This document shows, piece after piece, positions 14,134-26,534 of a DNA stretch of 64,000 bases. The notes under the pieces were generated by a model. That model was not told the origin of the DNA. It did not search any database and worked only from the letters and a program-made list of their open reading frames with translations. Each line of letters opens with the position of its first letter. The first letter of the stretch is position 1. The position numbers were made by a program, and so were the translations under genes. The stretch comes from Glandiceps talaboti (taxonomy: Eukaryota; Hemichordata; Enteropneusta; Spengelidae): assembly GCF_964340395.1 (NCBI RefSeq), contig NC_135553.1, positions 6,028,501 through 6,092,500 of the forward strand, read 5' to 3'.

Positions 14134-14441
14134 CGATATATACGGACCATTTTGAACTTTCTGTTATATGTGGACCATTTTGAACTTTCTGATATATGTG
14201 GACCATTTTGAACTTTCTGATAAATGTGGACCATTTTGATCTTTCTGATATATGTGGACCATTTTGAACTTTCTGATATATGTGGACCATTTTGAACTTT
14301 CTGATAAATGTGGACCATTTTGAACTTTCTGTTATATGTGGACCATTTTGAACTTTCTGATAAATGTGGACCATTTTGAACTTTCTGTTATATGTGGACC
14401 ATTTTGAACTTTCTGATAAATGTGGACCATTTTGTACTTTC
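14134..14441 (+). repeat. 28-bp minisatellite, ~11 copies
   Basis: The unit is TGTGGACCATTTTGAACTTT plus CTGATATA, with TAAA and TTATA variants at the end. It is not related in sequence to the 28-bp array at 5.5 kb. Because 28 is not a multiple of 3 and the unit lacks minus-strand stops, spurious minus-strand frames cross it. Confidence 0.9.
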
Positions 14442-15699
14442 CGGTTTCAGACAGATGGGAAATGTGTCCCCAAAATTACAAAAACGAGATATGTGGTGAT
14501 TTTGGGGGGACTGTAACTTTGTATTCTGACGTTTAAAAAGTCACACAGTAAACACGACTAATATTTAGTTAAAATAATCATACAACTGACATCATTGAAA
14601 GATTGGTACGACGTCTATTATTATCAAGTATTTTAGGTGTTGTACTAGATATATATTTCCCTCTCTAAGTATTTGGTTTTATAAATGGCTATGTACCAGC
14701 AACTGTAATGCAAACACCCGAAGCGTAGTGTTCACCTCACGGTAGTATTCACATAGTAGTGTTTACCCTGTGGTATAATTAGCCATTTGAAAACATTTTT
14801 CTTCTGCTTCTAATTTTGAGCCTTAAAAACATAGTGCTTTTCCAACGCTAACATTACTGTCGATAGTGGTTTGTATTTGAAGCCCTGAGTATCAGGACTC
14901 TTTCAGTAAAAGTAAATTCAGAACAAATTTTAAACGTGATTGTGGATACCTGTGCCATGTTTGGAGTAATATGGAGTAATTCTGGCTTCAAATTATTCGA
15001 CGACTACACTCAAATGCATTATTTTTATTATTATTTTAATTATTATGTTTGACAGTTGTAGAGATAGAGTAGGTCTAATGTAAACAAGATTGAATCCAAA
15101 TACTTCAACTCCGCTAGTACTTTTGAAAGACGTCACGATGTTATCGGAAACAAACAAAATGGTTTTTTTTAGTCTTATCTTTAATAAATGGTTTACAAAT
15201 AGTTTGAACCAAGGTCGCTGTATTAAAAGCATTAGTATGCATATCATTATCTATGAGAACACCGTAGTCGGACAGATTCTTTATCTTTAAGATATGATAG
15301 GCAAACAATAGAACATAAACAACTTGAAAGATCCATGACCCCGTTGAATTGTTTTCCCCAGACACGTGTACGTGAAACAATTGGATTATCTGCCGCTCTG
15401 TTTACTATTTACTAATTATTCTTTGTGTAAATTAAATACCTTGAATAACTTATATATTTTTAGTCTCCTTTTTATATCAAAATGTACCATGTACCCTACC
15501 AACTATATTGTACCAGTGCATTTCTTCGTGTTAGAAAGCCTTTTAATGGCCCAAAGAATAAATCAATTTACAAGGCATGCACGAGAAATTTCGTTCTAAC
15601 CTTCGGAAGTAACATCACACATTCTTTTGGGCCATAACAACCTTAACGCTCCATTTGCGACGACAGATAACACGTCACGGTTGTCTTTCCGACGTCAGT

Positions 15700-15961
15700 T
15701 CATTTTAAATCGGGGTGGTCATTCTCAACTCTTGCTTCACTCCTTGAAAAGTACGAGCCTCCGAATTTTTTAACGTTTATTACGTCTTCGTTTTGATTGT
15801 GCAGTCTATAACCTGGTGGGACTTGTTTGGCATCGTCAAATCCATTAAAATGTGATAACGTCAATTGAAGTTTTCTAAAGGACTCACACTCTGCCCTAGT
15901 AACTGATCGCCCCTCGTGACCTTTTACCGCGAATGGTGCTTGTACCATTAAGTGCAACCAT
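15700..15961 (-). CDS. Candidate open exon or small protein, divergent from CBX
   Basis: An open frame on the minus strand ends at a TGA at 15702-15700. It runs back to an upstream in-frame stop near 16000. If the Met at LMVQAPF (about 15945) is the start, it gives roughly 82 residues containing VTRAECESFRKLQL, HFNGFDDAKQVPPGYRL and FGGSYFSRSEARVEND. Base composition is higher in GC than the flanks, and the residues look protein-like rather than repeat-derived. The frame lies about 0.9 kb upstream of CBX in the opposite direction. No family was recognised. The context of the start codon is poor, so this could be a last exon whose acceptor I cannot place, or chance. Confidence 0.3.
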
Positions 15962-16717
15962 GGCAACACATACCCATGTTGTCTGTGTGGTCATCAATTC
16001 ATGCGGAAGAACTTGCCATTGACGTGGTTACATTTTTACGTGTGTGTGGTTATAATGTCAGATATTGCCCCATGTCAAGAAATTAGAGCATATAATATTG
16101 CCATATTTTCTTTTTAGCCTGTTCCCTGTCTAACGTGACATTAGATCTTCCAAAACATTAAAGATTTTCAAAATAAAGTACCACTTTTAATTTCCTCATT
16201 TACACAATTATTTAACGTCGATTTCTTCAAGTTTACGAGTGATAATTTTTCTCGTTCTTTAAGTTGTTACATCATACTTTGAACTGTACCACCGGGTCTC
16301 AAGATAAAATAATAAAAAGCATACGCAATTCCTATAAGTAGTCTAAATCGTCAGAAATTGCAAAATGCACCCCTCCCCCACCCAAGTGTAAATTGTTATC
16401 GTTGAAATTGTTAAATTTACCATTAATAAACAAGAAGTGACAGCTATATACTTTAACCAGCAATACTTTTAACGAGCTTAAAATATTAGTAGATTTTCAA
16501 CATCGTTGTAGGGCTGTCCGTTCAATCTTATCAAATCAAATTTGTCAGAAGGAAAAAAACAACAAATTATTTCCAATCACTCAGCATAGATTTAAAATAA
16601 CTGATGCATTTTCCCTTTGGTGAATACACCGTCGTGGTTCAAAGAACCAGTACCAAGTCGCTTTCTATCTGTAAAAGGCGCTTTCTCACTCAACGTAATG
16701 CGCTTAGCCGCTGCCTG

Positions 16718-16725
16718 TGACGTCA
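16718..16725. promoter_or_regulatory. CRE-like palindrome upstream of CBX
   Basis: A perfect TGACGTCA lies about 150 bp before the CBX start codon. The surrounding 16680-16870 stretch is richer in CpG than the rest of the window, as expected of a promoter. This sequence binds CREB/ATF factors in animals. Its use here is inferred from position only. The same octamer also occurs elsewhere in the window, for example near 1189 and 2630 and at 27700 and 27723. Confidence 0.4.
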
Positions 16726-16872
16726 CGTCGCTTACCAGGCAAGCTGTCGAAGAGACGTATTATGGGATAGATTTGCAGTAGCCCAGTTTGTATTGACAAA
16801 TATTCTACATGGTCGTCGTCTGGCCGGCTGGTGTGTAAACGACAGCTATTACTACCTTTCACGACATTCAAC

Positions 16873-18585
16873 ATGACAGACATGGATGGCAGCAAAAACA
16901 CGGAGCTAACGACCATCGGGGAGCAGGTCTTCGCCGCGGAATGTATACAGAAGAAGCGAATACGCAAGGTAAGCGGTGCTCGGTCGTAATTTAGCGGTTG
17001 ATTAGGTGACGGAGTGAGCTGGTTGTTGGCTAATCGCTGAATTACGTTATGCATAGTCAGGTCACTTACATTATATTTTTTTAAATGCAGGGTACGGTTG
17101 AATACCTCGTCAAATGGAAAGGCTGGGCAAACAGGCAAGTGTTGTTATATTCCTATAGTTGTTAGCTCTACTTCTTTCAGTGTGTCGGTACGGTGAAACA
17201 AACACTGACGAGTGAATATTATTTAGTAGGACACTGAATGAATGTCGTGTTCTTACTTGCAGATACAATACCTGGGAACCGGAACATAACATATTGGACC
17301 CGCGATTACTGCAGGCGTATGAATCAAGGTAGGGCAGGCATATTACACGTACATTTATTCCCGCTGAAACGCAGGCGGTTTGTTTTTGAAATACATATGT
17401 ATATATATTTTTAAAATGGAGTGGTACCTGTTTTGCACACAGCCGGCAAGACTCAAAGCAGTGGCGGCAAATCATTCAGATCACTCAAAGCTTTCCGCTA
17501 ACACACTCCAAAGTCCATATAATTTCTACTAAATTGCCACTGACTGCTCTTCCTGGTCGTTATTTTATTTTGAACATAGCAGACAGTCTGATTGCCCCAT
17601 CAGTGCCGTCCGAAGGAAGAAATGGAAAAGATCTCGAATTCAGGTAAATTCGTTTATACTGCATCGATTTTTGTATCTAATGATCAAATGATTAAAAGTG
17701 AATATTCATCTCGTATGTAGTTTTTGGTATATTCAATGTACTTATCAAAATATTTTGTTTTTATACTAGTCTTTGCCAACAGAGAAGCATAGCAATGAAA
17801 ACGTAAGCAGGCGAGATAATCGTTACTCAGTCTCAGGACATGGTAATTATTTGAAGAAAGGTCACACTACAGAGGATTGCGATGCAAGTTCCGAAAATAT
17901 TCATGGAATTGGTGACAATAAACGGATGAAAATTAGAAGTAAATCCACCAAAGGCAAGGTTGGAGATAAAATATGCCACAATGACAGTGACGAGAATTCG
18001 GTTGAAAATAATTTTGAGCATATGGATGTGGATGATAGCGATGTCTTTCATCAAGCTGACGAGATTGTGAGTAAAGGTGCATTCAAGAGAAAATGTGAGA
18101 ACGGTGGCAAGAAAGAATCAGCGAGATCACGTCTATGCAGTGTTATTAGGTCTACCGATAGCTTGAAATTAAAAATAGTTACTGCCGAGAAAACGCCCAT
18201 TAACAACAACAACAACAACAACAACAAACAAACCAACGAAAAGAAGGAGTGTTGCTTGGAATTGAACGCTCAAAATGGATGCACCATCGCTAAGCAAAAT
18301 GGCGGTAATGAACAGCAGACGATAACTACATTCGAAACACCGTTGACACCGATTTCTGAAGAAGACTGTTTCAAAGATAATACATGTAGCTTGGATAACA
18401 AAGACGAGCCTATACTAACCCCGGATTGTGAAATTAAACCAAAAAGAGCGCGATTCTTCGATTATATGGATGATTTGGGATACATGGATTGGCAACCGAA
18501 CAGACTTCGTGATAACGTGACAGTTACGGACGTGACTACGAAAAGTGTGACCATCACAATACAGGAATGCGCCAATGTGAAATGA
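16873..18585 (+). CDS. CBX: Polycomb-group chromobox protein (CBX2/4/6/7/8-type), five coding exons, 360 aa
   Basis: Chromodomain subunit of canonical Polycomb repressive complex 1, a nuclear reader of H3K27me3 in this family. Exons: 16873-16968, 17091-17134, 17263-17328, 17583-17643, 17770-18585. Seen: residues 16-69 form the chromodomain (GEQVFAAE, then [23 protein letters not shown]). F20, W41 and W44 fall at the aromatic-cage positions of CBX7. A basic patch follows (RRKKWKRSR, about 79-87). The middle is Ser/Lys/Asp-rich with a poly-Asn run. The last 24 residues ([20 protein letters not shown] and four more) match the Pc box that binds RING1 proteins in the family. Exons 1-4 divide the chromodomain as in vertebrate CBX genes. 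Intron 2 uses a GC donor (ACAG/GCAAGT); only this splice keeps the conserved frame. Introns 1, 3 and 4 are GT-AG. The start gives the usual short N-terminus before GEQVF. I cannot say which vertebrate CBX it is closest to. Confidence 0.95.
18201..18227 (+). repeat. (AAC)n trinucleotide repeat inside the CBX coding exon
   Basis: About eight AAC codons encode a run of asparagines in the disordered middle of the CBX protein. A repeat with a 3-nt period keeps the reading frame when its copy number changes, so length variation between individuals would be tolerated. Confidence 0.9.
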
Positions 18586-18748
18586 CATGCTCGTCAAAAC
18601 GAAACAATATTGTCATGACCCGATCTTGGCCACTGAATGTCGACAGCAACAAACAAAGTAACCATCGAAATACTTGCATTGATGTACACTGCTAAAGTCG
18701 TCTGGAAGAAAACAAAAAAATTGGGGATTCTTTTGCCAGAAATTAAAG

Positions 18749-18754
18749 AATAAA
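18749..18754 (+). terminator. Poly(A) signal candidate for CBX
   Basis: AATAAA 164 bp after the CBX stop codon, overlapping an ATTAAA just upstream. A second AATAAA lies at 19002-19007. Either could end the transcript. Confidence 0.5.
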
Positions 18755-19009
18755 AGAGAAATATTGAGGTTGTACTCATCAATTTACCCGATTCTAATTA
18801 TATTTTAGTTACAATATTTTGGTTTCAGACACAGCACCCAGTATAAATTCTTTGTACAACAAATAATGAATCTATGTGACGTGCAATTTGTATATAGAAA
18901 TTTGAAGCCAAATATGATAACGTTTATTGTAATTCTATATATAAACAGTATCCAGACACTCGGTGTTAAGATGTCAGCTGCTGACATCAATGCGATATGT
19001 GAATAAAAG

Positions 19010-22000
19010 CTCTTTTGAAGTGACAACTTGCCGCCAACATTGTGGGCAAATTGTATAGCTTTCTCTCATGCATGCATATGTGCGTTTCATTTTTTTCACC
19101 TTCGTGCAGAAGAAATAACGATGCCCCGCTATAATGTTATAACCTTTACTAGTCGGCAGCTTTAAGAAGATTTTCTAGCAAGTCGCGCATCTTATTATCT
19201 GAAATAACCATAATACCGTTCAATACATCTGCTGCATTGTTTTTTCGCCGTTATCTCCTCGACCCAGTACGTTTTGAATGTTGATTTAATAATTATGCTG
19301 ATACTTGACGTTTAAGTTTATCTTCACAATCAGCAAAAATATCTGGCGGTACGAATCGTTTCACTCGCGTCCCTACTCCGAGGGATTTAGACACGTATCA
19401 CAGCCACCGTGGAAGACTCTAGATATATATATTCTCGAGTCTTAAACGTTGCCCGGACTTATAAAAATATAAAGCATGGCTATCGCTTATTCGGGATGAA
19501 CTAACAACTATCAACTAATAGTTATGAATAATAAATGAATAAATGTATTGTCTGGATATATCCACCATACTTACAAAGCTGCTTTGTATTTTCTCTTTAA
19601 TGGAATACCATATCAGCGGTGATGTAAAATGCACCATTCGCTCACGTAGGGAATCTAACACCCAACTGAAATGAAACTTGATTATTATGTATGACGACCT
19701 AGTTTTGACGTGCATCGAAAGTAGTTCATACTTTATTAATAACTCTACGCGTTCTTCATATAAACGAATTACTGTCGAGTTGAAACGACCTTCAACCCAA
19801 GTATATTGTGTGTAATTTGACCTTGAATCAAAGGGACAGGTTGTTATTTTACCTAAGGTATGTTAATCATTGGTGTTTAAATTATGCCGATGTAGCATGT
19901 GGAGGGATGTCTTTTTTATCCGATTTGTTCCTGACATAATCTTTTATCATGAAATCCGATATGGGGACGCCAAGATGTTGATGGATATAATATCACCTTA
20001 AATCATCAGTCGATGTGATACGTGGCCGGTGCCATGCTTGCTGAGTTCATCCTCTATTCACATTATTCACGTTATGTAATGAAATTAAAGCTATTGTTTT
20101 ACGGCAGGAGGTAAAGTAATCATGATGATACATATCTAATTTGATATTTGCAAGAAAAAATATTAATAAACTTTTCGATAACAGCGCCGAAACTTACAAA
20201 GCATGGTGTTATACCGCTGGGATGCCTACTAGTAACGACAATACGATATAATTTATTATATGCACCACGACATTACGAACTCTAGAGGTTATTGGCAGCC
20301 ATTACATAATTACTTTGTTTGCCTTTCAACTTAAATTCCATGAATCCACCATAAAGAATATTGCACATCTATCCAAATAACGCGAGTAGATAGTTTTGTA
20401 CCAAAAATGTATTTCTCAAATTAAAATTAAAACATTTAACTAATTTATTTTACCTAAAATACTGATTTACAGTACACGACATTATATGGAGCAGTACTAT
20501 TATAGAACATGTCACGCACCATCCTGGCGTATTGTCACTGTCTGTATTTCGCCGTATTGTTCGATCGATATACGATATACGAATAATAACTGGTGTACAT
20601 TTAGGGACATCTTTTGATAGCGATGAAGTACGTATTTAATGTTGTCACAATATGCCGGAGGTCCAACATTTTTGAAATGATTCACACCCGAGTTATGCAC
20701 AATACCATATATTAATATTAACATTCTTTAGATTTCACCCATTTCTTTATTGTCAAGTGGAACTATGAACCGTTTGTTATTAATATATAATGCGTCGTCG
20801 TGACAAGAGAATACGGTTTGTTATTTTTTTGAATGGGTGCAGTGTGATAACTCCATCACAACTGAGGAAGACGTTTTATTGAAAATCAATAACATGTCAT
20901 TTGACATTTTGTTCAAAGCCGTATTGTTGACGAGTTTAGTTCTGTTGCCAGTGACCCCAACAATTTGCAGCATGTTATTACAAATTTATCATTTGGTTTC
21001 CTACAGACGGTGGCAGTTTTATGTTTATGGGGGTGGGGGGCTGATGATTGCAGACTCCACACCCCAAGTCAGGCATGAGATCAGTGGGCAAAGTATTATA
21101 CGGTCATGGCTAAACGGACGATAACATAGTTGACTAATTCCTAAATTATGATAAATGTCTCTCATTTGAAAAGATATATTCAAATAAACATGGTTCTCTC
21201 TACCTAAATAAGTTATCACTTGATTGAATTCATTGTGCCCCTGTATATATGTTCTTTACACGTTTATTAACTTACAACATATTGATGCGGAATGCGTGAC
21301 ACGCGAATGATCTGGAGGATAATCAAAATACCACGCTAAATATGTCTAATCGTGACCAGCAGATAGGGGCTGTTTTTAATCACGTGACCTCAATGACTAT
21401 CTTTGCAAAATAACGACAATGTGGCTATGGCAAGAGTACTGAAATCTGTTATATCGTGATTGTCGGTTTAGCAAGAGTTGCTGAGTTTATTGGCAATAAT
21501 TTGATTAGAGTGAAACTACTTCCGTAAGACCATAATTAAACTAATACTAGTGTAATGTTAATGCCTTCAATCGTATTCTGATGTTGTTAACACACCTGAT
21601 AACAAAATAGCAGTCTCCTCTACATTTTATTGTATGTATGAAAAATTATGTCATTGAAATGTTTTATATGTGCAGTTCCCACAAATACCAGGTTTGAGCT
21701 CTGCCAATAACAAGTGATGTTTCAGTAATTAGAATACGACAGGTATATTTCAATCTGCAGCAAGAATCACGCCCCAAAAAACGTAGAAACTCACTTTTAA
21801 ATTTATCTTAAAATCGCTAATGGACGTAAGTGGTTGCGACAATGAGTATTCGAAATGACTTAAACAATTGAAAATTGATGGAAGCATTTATTTGTTTGCT
21901 AGTCAGTACTGAAATTTGATATACTAACGATATAATGACATTTAGTATAAAGAGAAAAAGCGATATTTGAACCATCTGAGCCATTTCGTTGTTGGGCAAA

Positions 22001-25000
22001 GAAAAATAAGCAAAATATTATATACTTCGTACAACTGATTGTATCATGTGTATGTACAAAAGAACCATAATAAATAATTTGTTAAGTTGATATAATATTA
22101 TAGAATATCATCATTATGTTTTATTCAACAAAAAACGAGATCCAAATGTAATCATTGCTACGTATATTGCTATTCATCATGAAAAAAAATACAATGCGTT
22201 AGTTTTAAAATCGTTGCAAGCTGCAGGTAGCCATACTTTTGATGTGTAATTAATAACAACAGCGAGACTTAGTACTCTTTTATGAATTCACTCGAAGTGA
22301 GCCTCGACAATACAAAAAATTTCACTAAACACATAAAATAGCCAGGTTGTAAAGATTATCTCAACGATTAGCTGCCGTTTGTTCAATTGACTACGCCCAG
22401 GGGGATAGCTAACAGTTGTTGTTAAGATATGGCTCGCACGCAACGCGTATTTACCGAGGAATTACTGTTTCAAGGTATTAACGAAGAGAATATATTAAAG
22501 GGTATTTATGTTTCTGAATCACGTGATCAACCAACTATTGTTTAATACATCTTCATCTTAGAAATATTGATAGACGGAGATTTTTTTTAAAGAGATGACA
22601 GAAATGTTTTGATGATAAGCCTGCTGATATCTCAATGTTATTCATATAAATGATAGTCCCAGATAATGCTTCAGGTTGTCGATCTTTGATATACACAGAC
22701 CGAGGGACAAACAGTTACACGGGCAAGATGCAAAGTTCATATTTGAACTGATAAGCCCCCTCCCCCCTCACCCCTTACATCATGCACGACTTTAAATTTA
22801 TAGCAGGTCATTTAAATATAAGAAATCATCAACGCATTCCATTACATTTGTTTACTGGGTTTTACATGTAACATTCGATTTACTGATATTAGGAATATAT
22901 TTTAAAGAGGGTATTTCCCAAAAAATTATCAGTGATTAAAATTTGGAATAAAATGACATTGAAATAAGTAAAGAAGTTATCTGAATAAAACTCCTACTAT
23001 TTGTTGCAGATATCTGTATTTAGTACTGTTCATTTTTTGTATGATTTTGTGGTATTATTTGTTTGTGAATCATGTTCAACGTTTTGCCTTTTCTGTGAAA
23101 TTGCTGTCTATTTGAACCCTTCAATCTGTTATTCTTGATATCTTCATCACGGTGACCGTAAATGAATCGCCACTGTAAGAATTTAGTGTTCCAGTTGATG
23201 AATGTCAGACAATCCAATTCATTAGCAGGCCGTATCCACAAAGTAAGATTAACCACACTTCCCCATATGTGCCTGTCAGCTTATTCGCATTCACATTCAT
23301 CCAGGCTGCTAGAATATGTTCCCGTGCTAAGTTGCGCGTTGGGCCGTGACAATAGTTCTAAACGCAGGTGTCGTGCGGTCATATCACAAGGACTGACCGT
23401 TTCTATGGTTACCGTTGACAAATGTTATGCTGTTTTAGAGACGTTATTGATGTGGAAGAAACCTTGACTGGTGTCTTTGCTGTCTTTTTAAGCAATGAAT
23501 TACTCTTTTCCATAGGTGGCATGATCGACAAATCGGAAATATCTTTTTGCGTATGTATGTTAGGTTCACCATTGCACCTGTTTTGCACACGGAGTCATTT
23601 TTTCATACAATGTTCAGTCAGTTTAGAGTGATGCCAATTCAAAACCAACGAGCGTCAGAATGAACGTTAGATATGTCGACACTCTTAACAAAGACATGAT
23701 GATGATCAGAGCGATTTACTTGCTTTGTAATCTTGATATAGTATGGACGTTAAAGAGATAACTGCATACGTGTCAGTATATATGTAATGATGGAAAATAA
23801 ATTCTGTGTAGTGTTTGAACAGGATATATGTCTATACATCATATTCACTTTTACAGCGTACATGAAACACTAGAAATTGAAGTCGATCGAACATGTATGC
23901 CATTAGCATCGTAAAATCCACGCAATCATCATCATGCGAAACTAGAACATGAGCACCTCATTAAAAGTTATGAAATTCAATGTAAAATGAGACATTATCT
24001 AAGTGTCGATAAAATAGGATATTAAAAAACATCTCGGGTGTATGTTTTTTGTGATATCGAAGCCCGTGTAGTCGAACACTATAGATTGGAAATGTGATAT
24101 TATCATCGTGAAAATGCTTGATAACAACATTGATGGAAATATAATCATGAAAAGAAAACTGAATGCTTATCAGAAGGTATAACATACAGTAAGACAAGAT
24201 AGTGTTCGTTATGTTGTTGTCTTCCGATATGAGCTAACATTTCATGGACGGTTATTTTGTATATCTACAAAATCTCGTTATCTTAGCGAACCATTTCCTT
24301 TCGAATTTGTACAAAGCATGTGTGGTTGGAGGCTGTGATCTATTTTTAAGTTCATGACTCTCGATCCTTTGTGAGTATCGAGTGTGTATGTGCTGTTCCC
24401 TAAGATGCTTCACTTCACTTATTGTTGGTGACAGGTCAATGTACGAAAAATGACCGAGATCAAACACCTGTCATTTGTATATCTGGGTTTAATAGAACGG
24501 AGAAACAAAGGTGAAGGATTATGAATACTTTGATCAGATCAGCCATTTTTCTAATACGTAAAAATTATCGATTGAAATATCAACGTCTTCACTGTTGAAG
24601 CGGCCCAACAAAAATAGAAACGACTTCAGTGATATTTCACACGATGAAACCGGAAATGACGTTCGAGGTCAAAGCGAGGCTGTTTATATCCGTCATCTGC
24701 GCTACATACAGTAGAAGGCAACAGTTTCGACTTCAAAAGTGAATTCTACACCAATTCAATACTTATCGTAGGGTCGTGGGTGGAGAAAAAACAACGAATC
24801 GGATATGAAATTTAATACACGACTTGGAGATAGAATGAGTTCTGTGTCTGTAAATAGTGGAATGCAATGAATACACTAAAAGAAGTACTTATATCTGCTT
24901 TCAAAAATACTCAATGGTGGAAGAAAAATTGCCTGGTATACCTTTCAACCGACCTTCCCAATGCTATTCTTATATTACGCAGTCGGGAAAAATATCGATA

Positions 25001-26437
25001 ATGTTGTGAAAACGAAAATGTTTACTTTACAAAATACACAACCCAGGGATGTCATGATAAGATATAAAAAGATGAGTATCGACTATTTTTTCAAAGGTGT
25101 GTGATCAAAATGATATATTTTGGGGGTTTTGAAATTATCAGGCCTCGCTACATGCACACATTAACACCCGTAATATACAGCTGTCTCATCGTAGTTGATT
25201 ACATTCAGAAGAGTCGTGTACAAGGCTGGCCTACACATTTCAAGAAGGGAGACTGAAGAAGCAAACAAAGCTGAAGATGGTATAGATGATAACATTATCT
25301 CAGCAGTCATTGGTCGTAAACAGACACCCTGTTTCACAAGAAATCAATCTGACTTCTTACCGTATCCCTGATTTTGAGTCCATAGTAAATCTTCATTTCA
25401 ATAGTTTATCACATAGGCAATATAAGAGCTAATTTTGGCGTATTAAAATCACAGCTACTCTTGAGTACTACATAAAATCCCTCATAACACAGGTCCACGA
25501 AGTGTCTCCTCTAAAGGACTGGGGATTTCCAATTCTCGCAAATTGGAAGATTAAGATTAGTTCGACGCCAGAGCATTATGAATAGTAAACGTTACTGTAA
25601 CAGTATAAATGAAAGAACAGAGACTTTGATTCTGTGAATATCAAAGTCTGCATAGCTCGCAAAGTAGTAAATCTTATGTAATAGGAAAACAAGACTCGTC
25701 TGTTGTAATTATTTACTCATGGGGAACGATAACCACATTCTCATCATCTCAAAAAGCTGTCTTCATGTTTCTAGCTTATTGCACTAACGAATATCAAACG
25801 ATGTGATACTATCCAAATTTTATCTCATGAAAAAATACCAACAAATTGGATATATTGTATGTATTCAGTACTTTATGAATTACAAGTCATTGATTTGTTG
25901 ATGTTGAACACTTTAGACATTTTGTGATGCTAGTTATGTGGAAGAGTTGATTCCAAGACAGAAAAAGAACGACTTATGAATAAGAAACCCGATTTAGTGT
26001 GAATTAAATGTCGATAAAGAGAACTCTAATCTGCATGATCTGGCGTAGCCTTCCGGGACGTTGACTGATCATGCGTAGTATATGAGTCACTGTGCAATAA
26101 TACTATAACACAACCAATAGTTTACTGTGTCGTTTTAATGATCCAGCCAGTGAGGTCGTAATTGACTCTTAAACGTCATCTTATCCAGCCATTTCGTCTA
26201 TTTATGATTGAGTGGAAGATTAAATTTGACACAATTTTGTTTCATTTTATTCCGAGAACCAGCAATCAGCGTCATAACGGATATAAAACACGACCTATTA
26301 TTGAAACATATATTCACTGAGAAAAGTTCAACGGTTGTTAGAATTTTAGTGAGTAATTTTCAATGTTTATAGTGTACACTACAGTGCATTATGTATGTTA
26401 CAGTATAGATAAATTATTAATGCATCCATACCAAGAA

Positions 26438-26440
<3 letters not shown>
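19010..26440. other. Long gene-poor stretch downstream of CBX
   Basis: No gene, mobile element or tandem repeat could be supported. A 95-codon frame at about 20837-21124 with one hydrophobic stretch and a 101-codon frame at 23162-23467 are the longest, both within chance for this base composition. Confidence 0.45.

Positions 26441-26530
<90 letters not shown>
26441..26530. repeat. (TA)n array
   Basis: An uninterrupted array. No PLE-like sequence was recognised at either edge. Confidence 0.95.

Positions 26531-26534
<4 letters not shown>

Noticed and set aside
14118-14374. Repeat protein MVHIYQKVQNGPHI on the minus strand
   Set aside because: Frames are open because the 28-bp minisatellite unit lacks minus-strand stops. 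The array has no start or splice context.
15954-15967. GCAACCATGGCAAC, like an RFX X-box
   Set aside because: The left half-site lacks the required GT; only the right half fits.
16704-17138. 144-codon minus-strand frame
   Set aside because: It overlaps the CBX promoter, exon 1 and part of exon 2 on the opposite strand; the openness comes from the GC-richer sequence there. The peptide looks like no protein.
17110-17475. 121-codon minus-strand frame
   Set aside because: Lies across CBX exons 2-3 and introns on the opposite strand; no independent support.
20837-21124. 95-codon plus-strand frame with a hydrophobic stretch
   Set aside because: Starts with GTG, has no splice support, and the hydrophobic run alone is not evidence.
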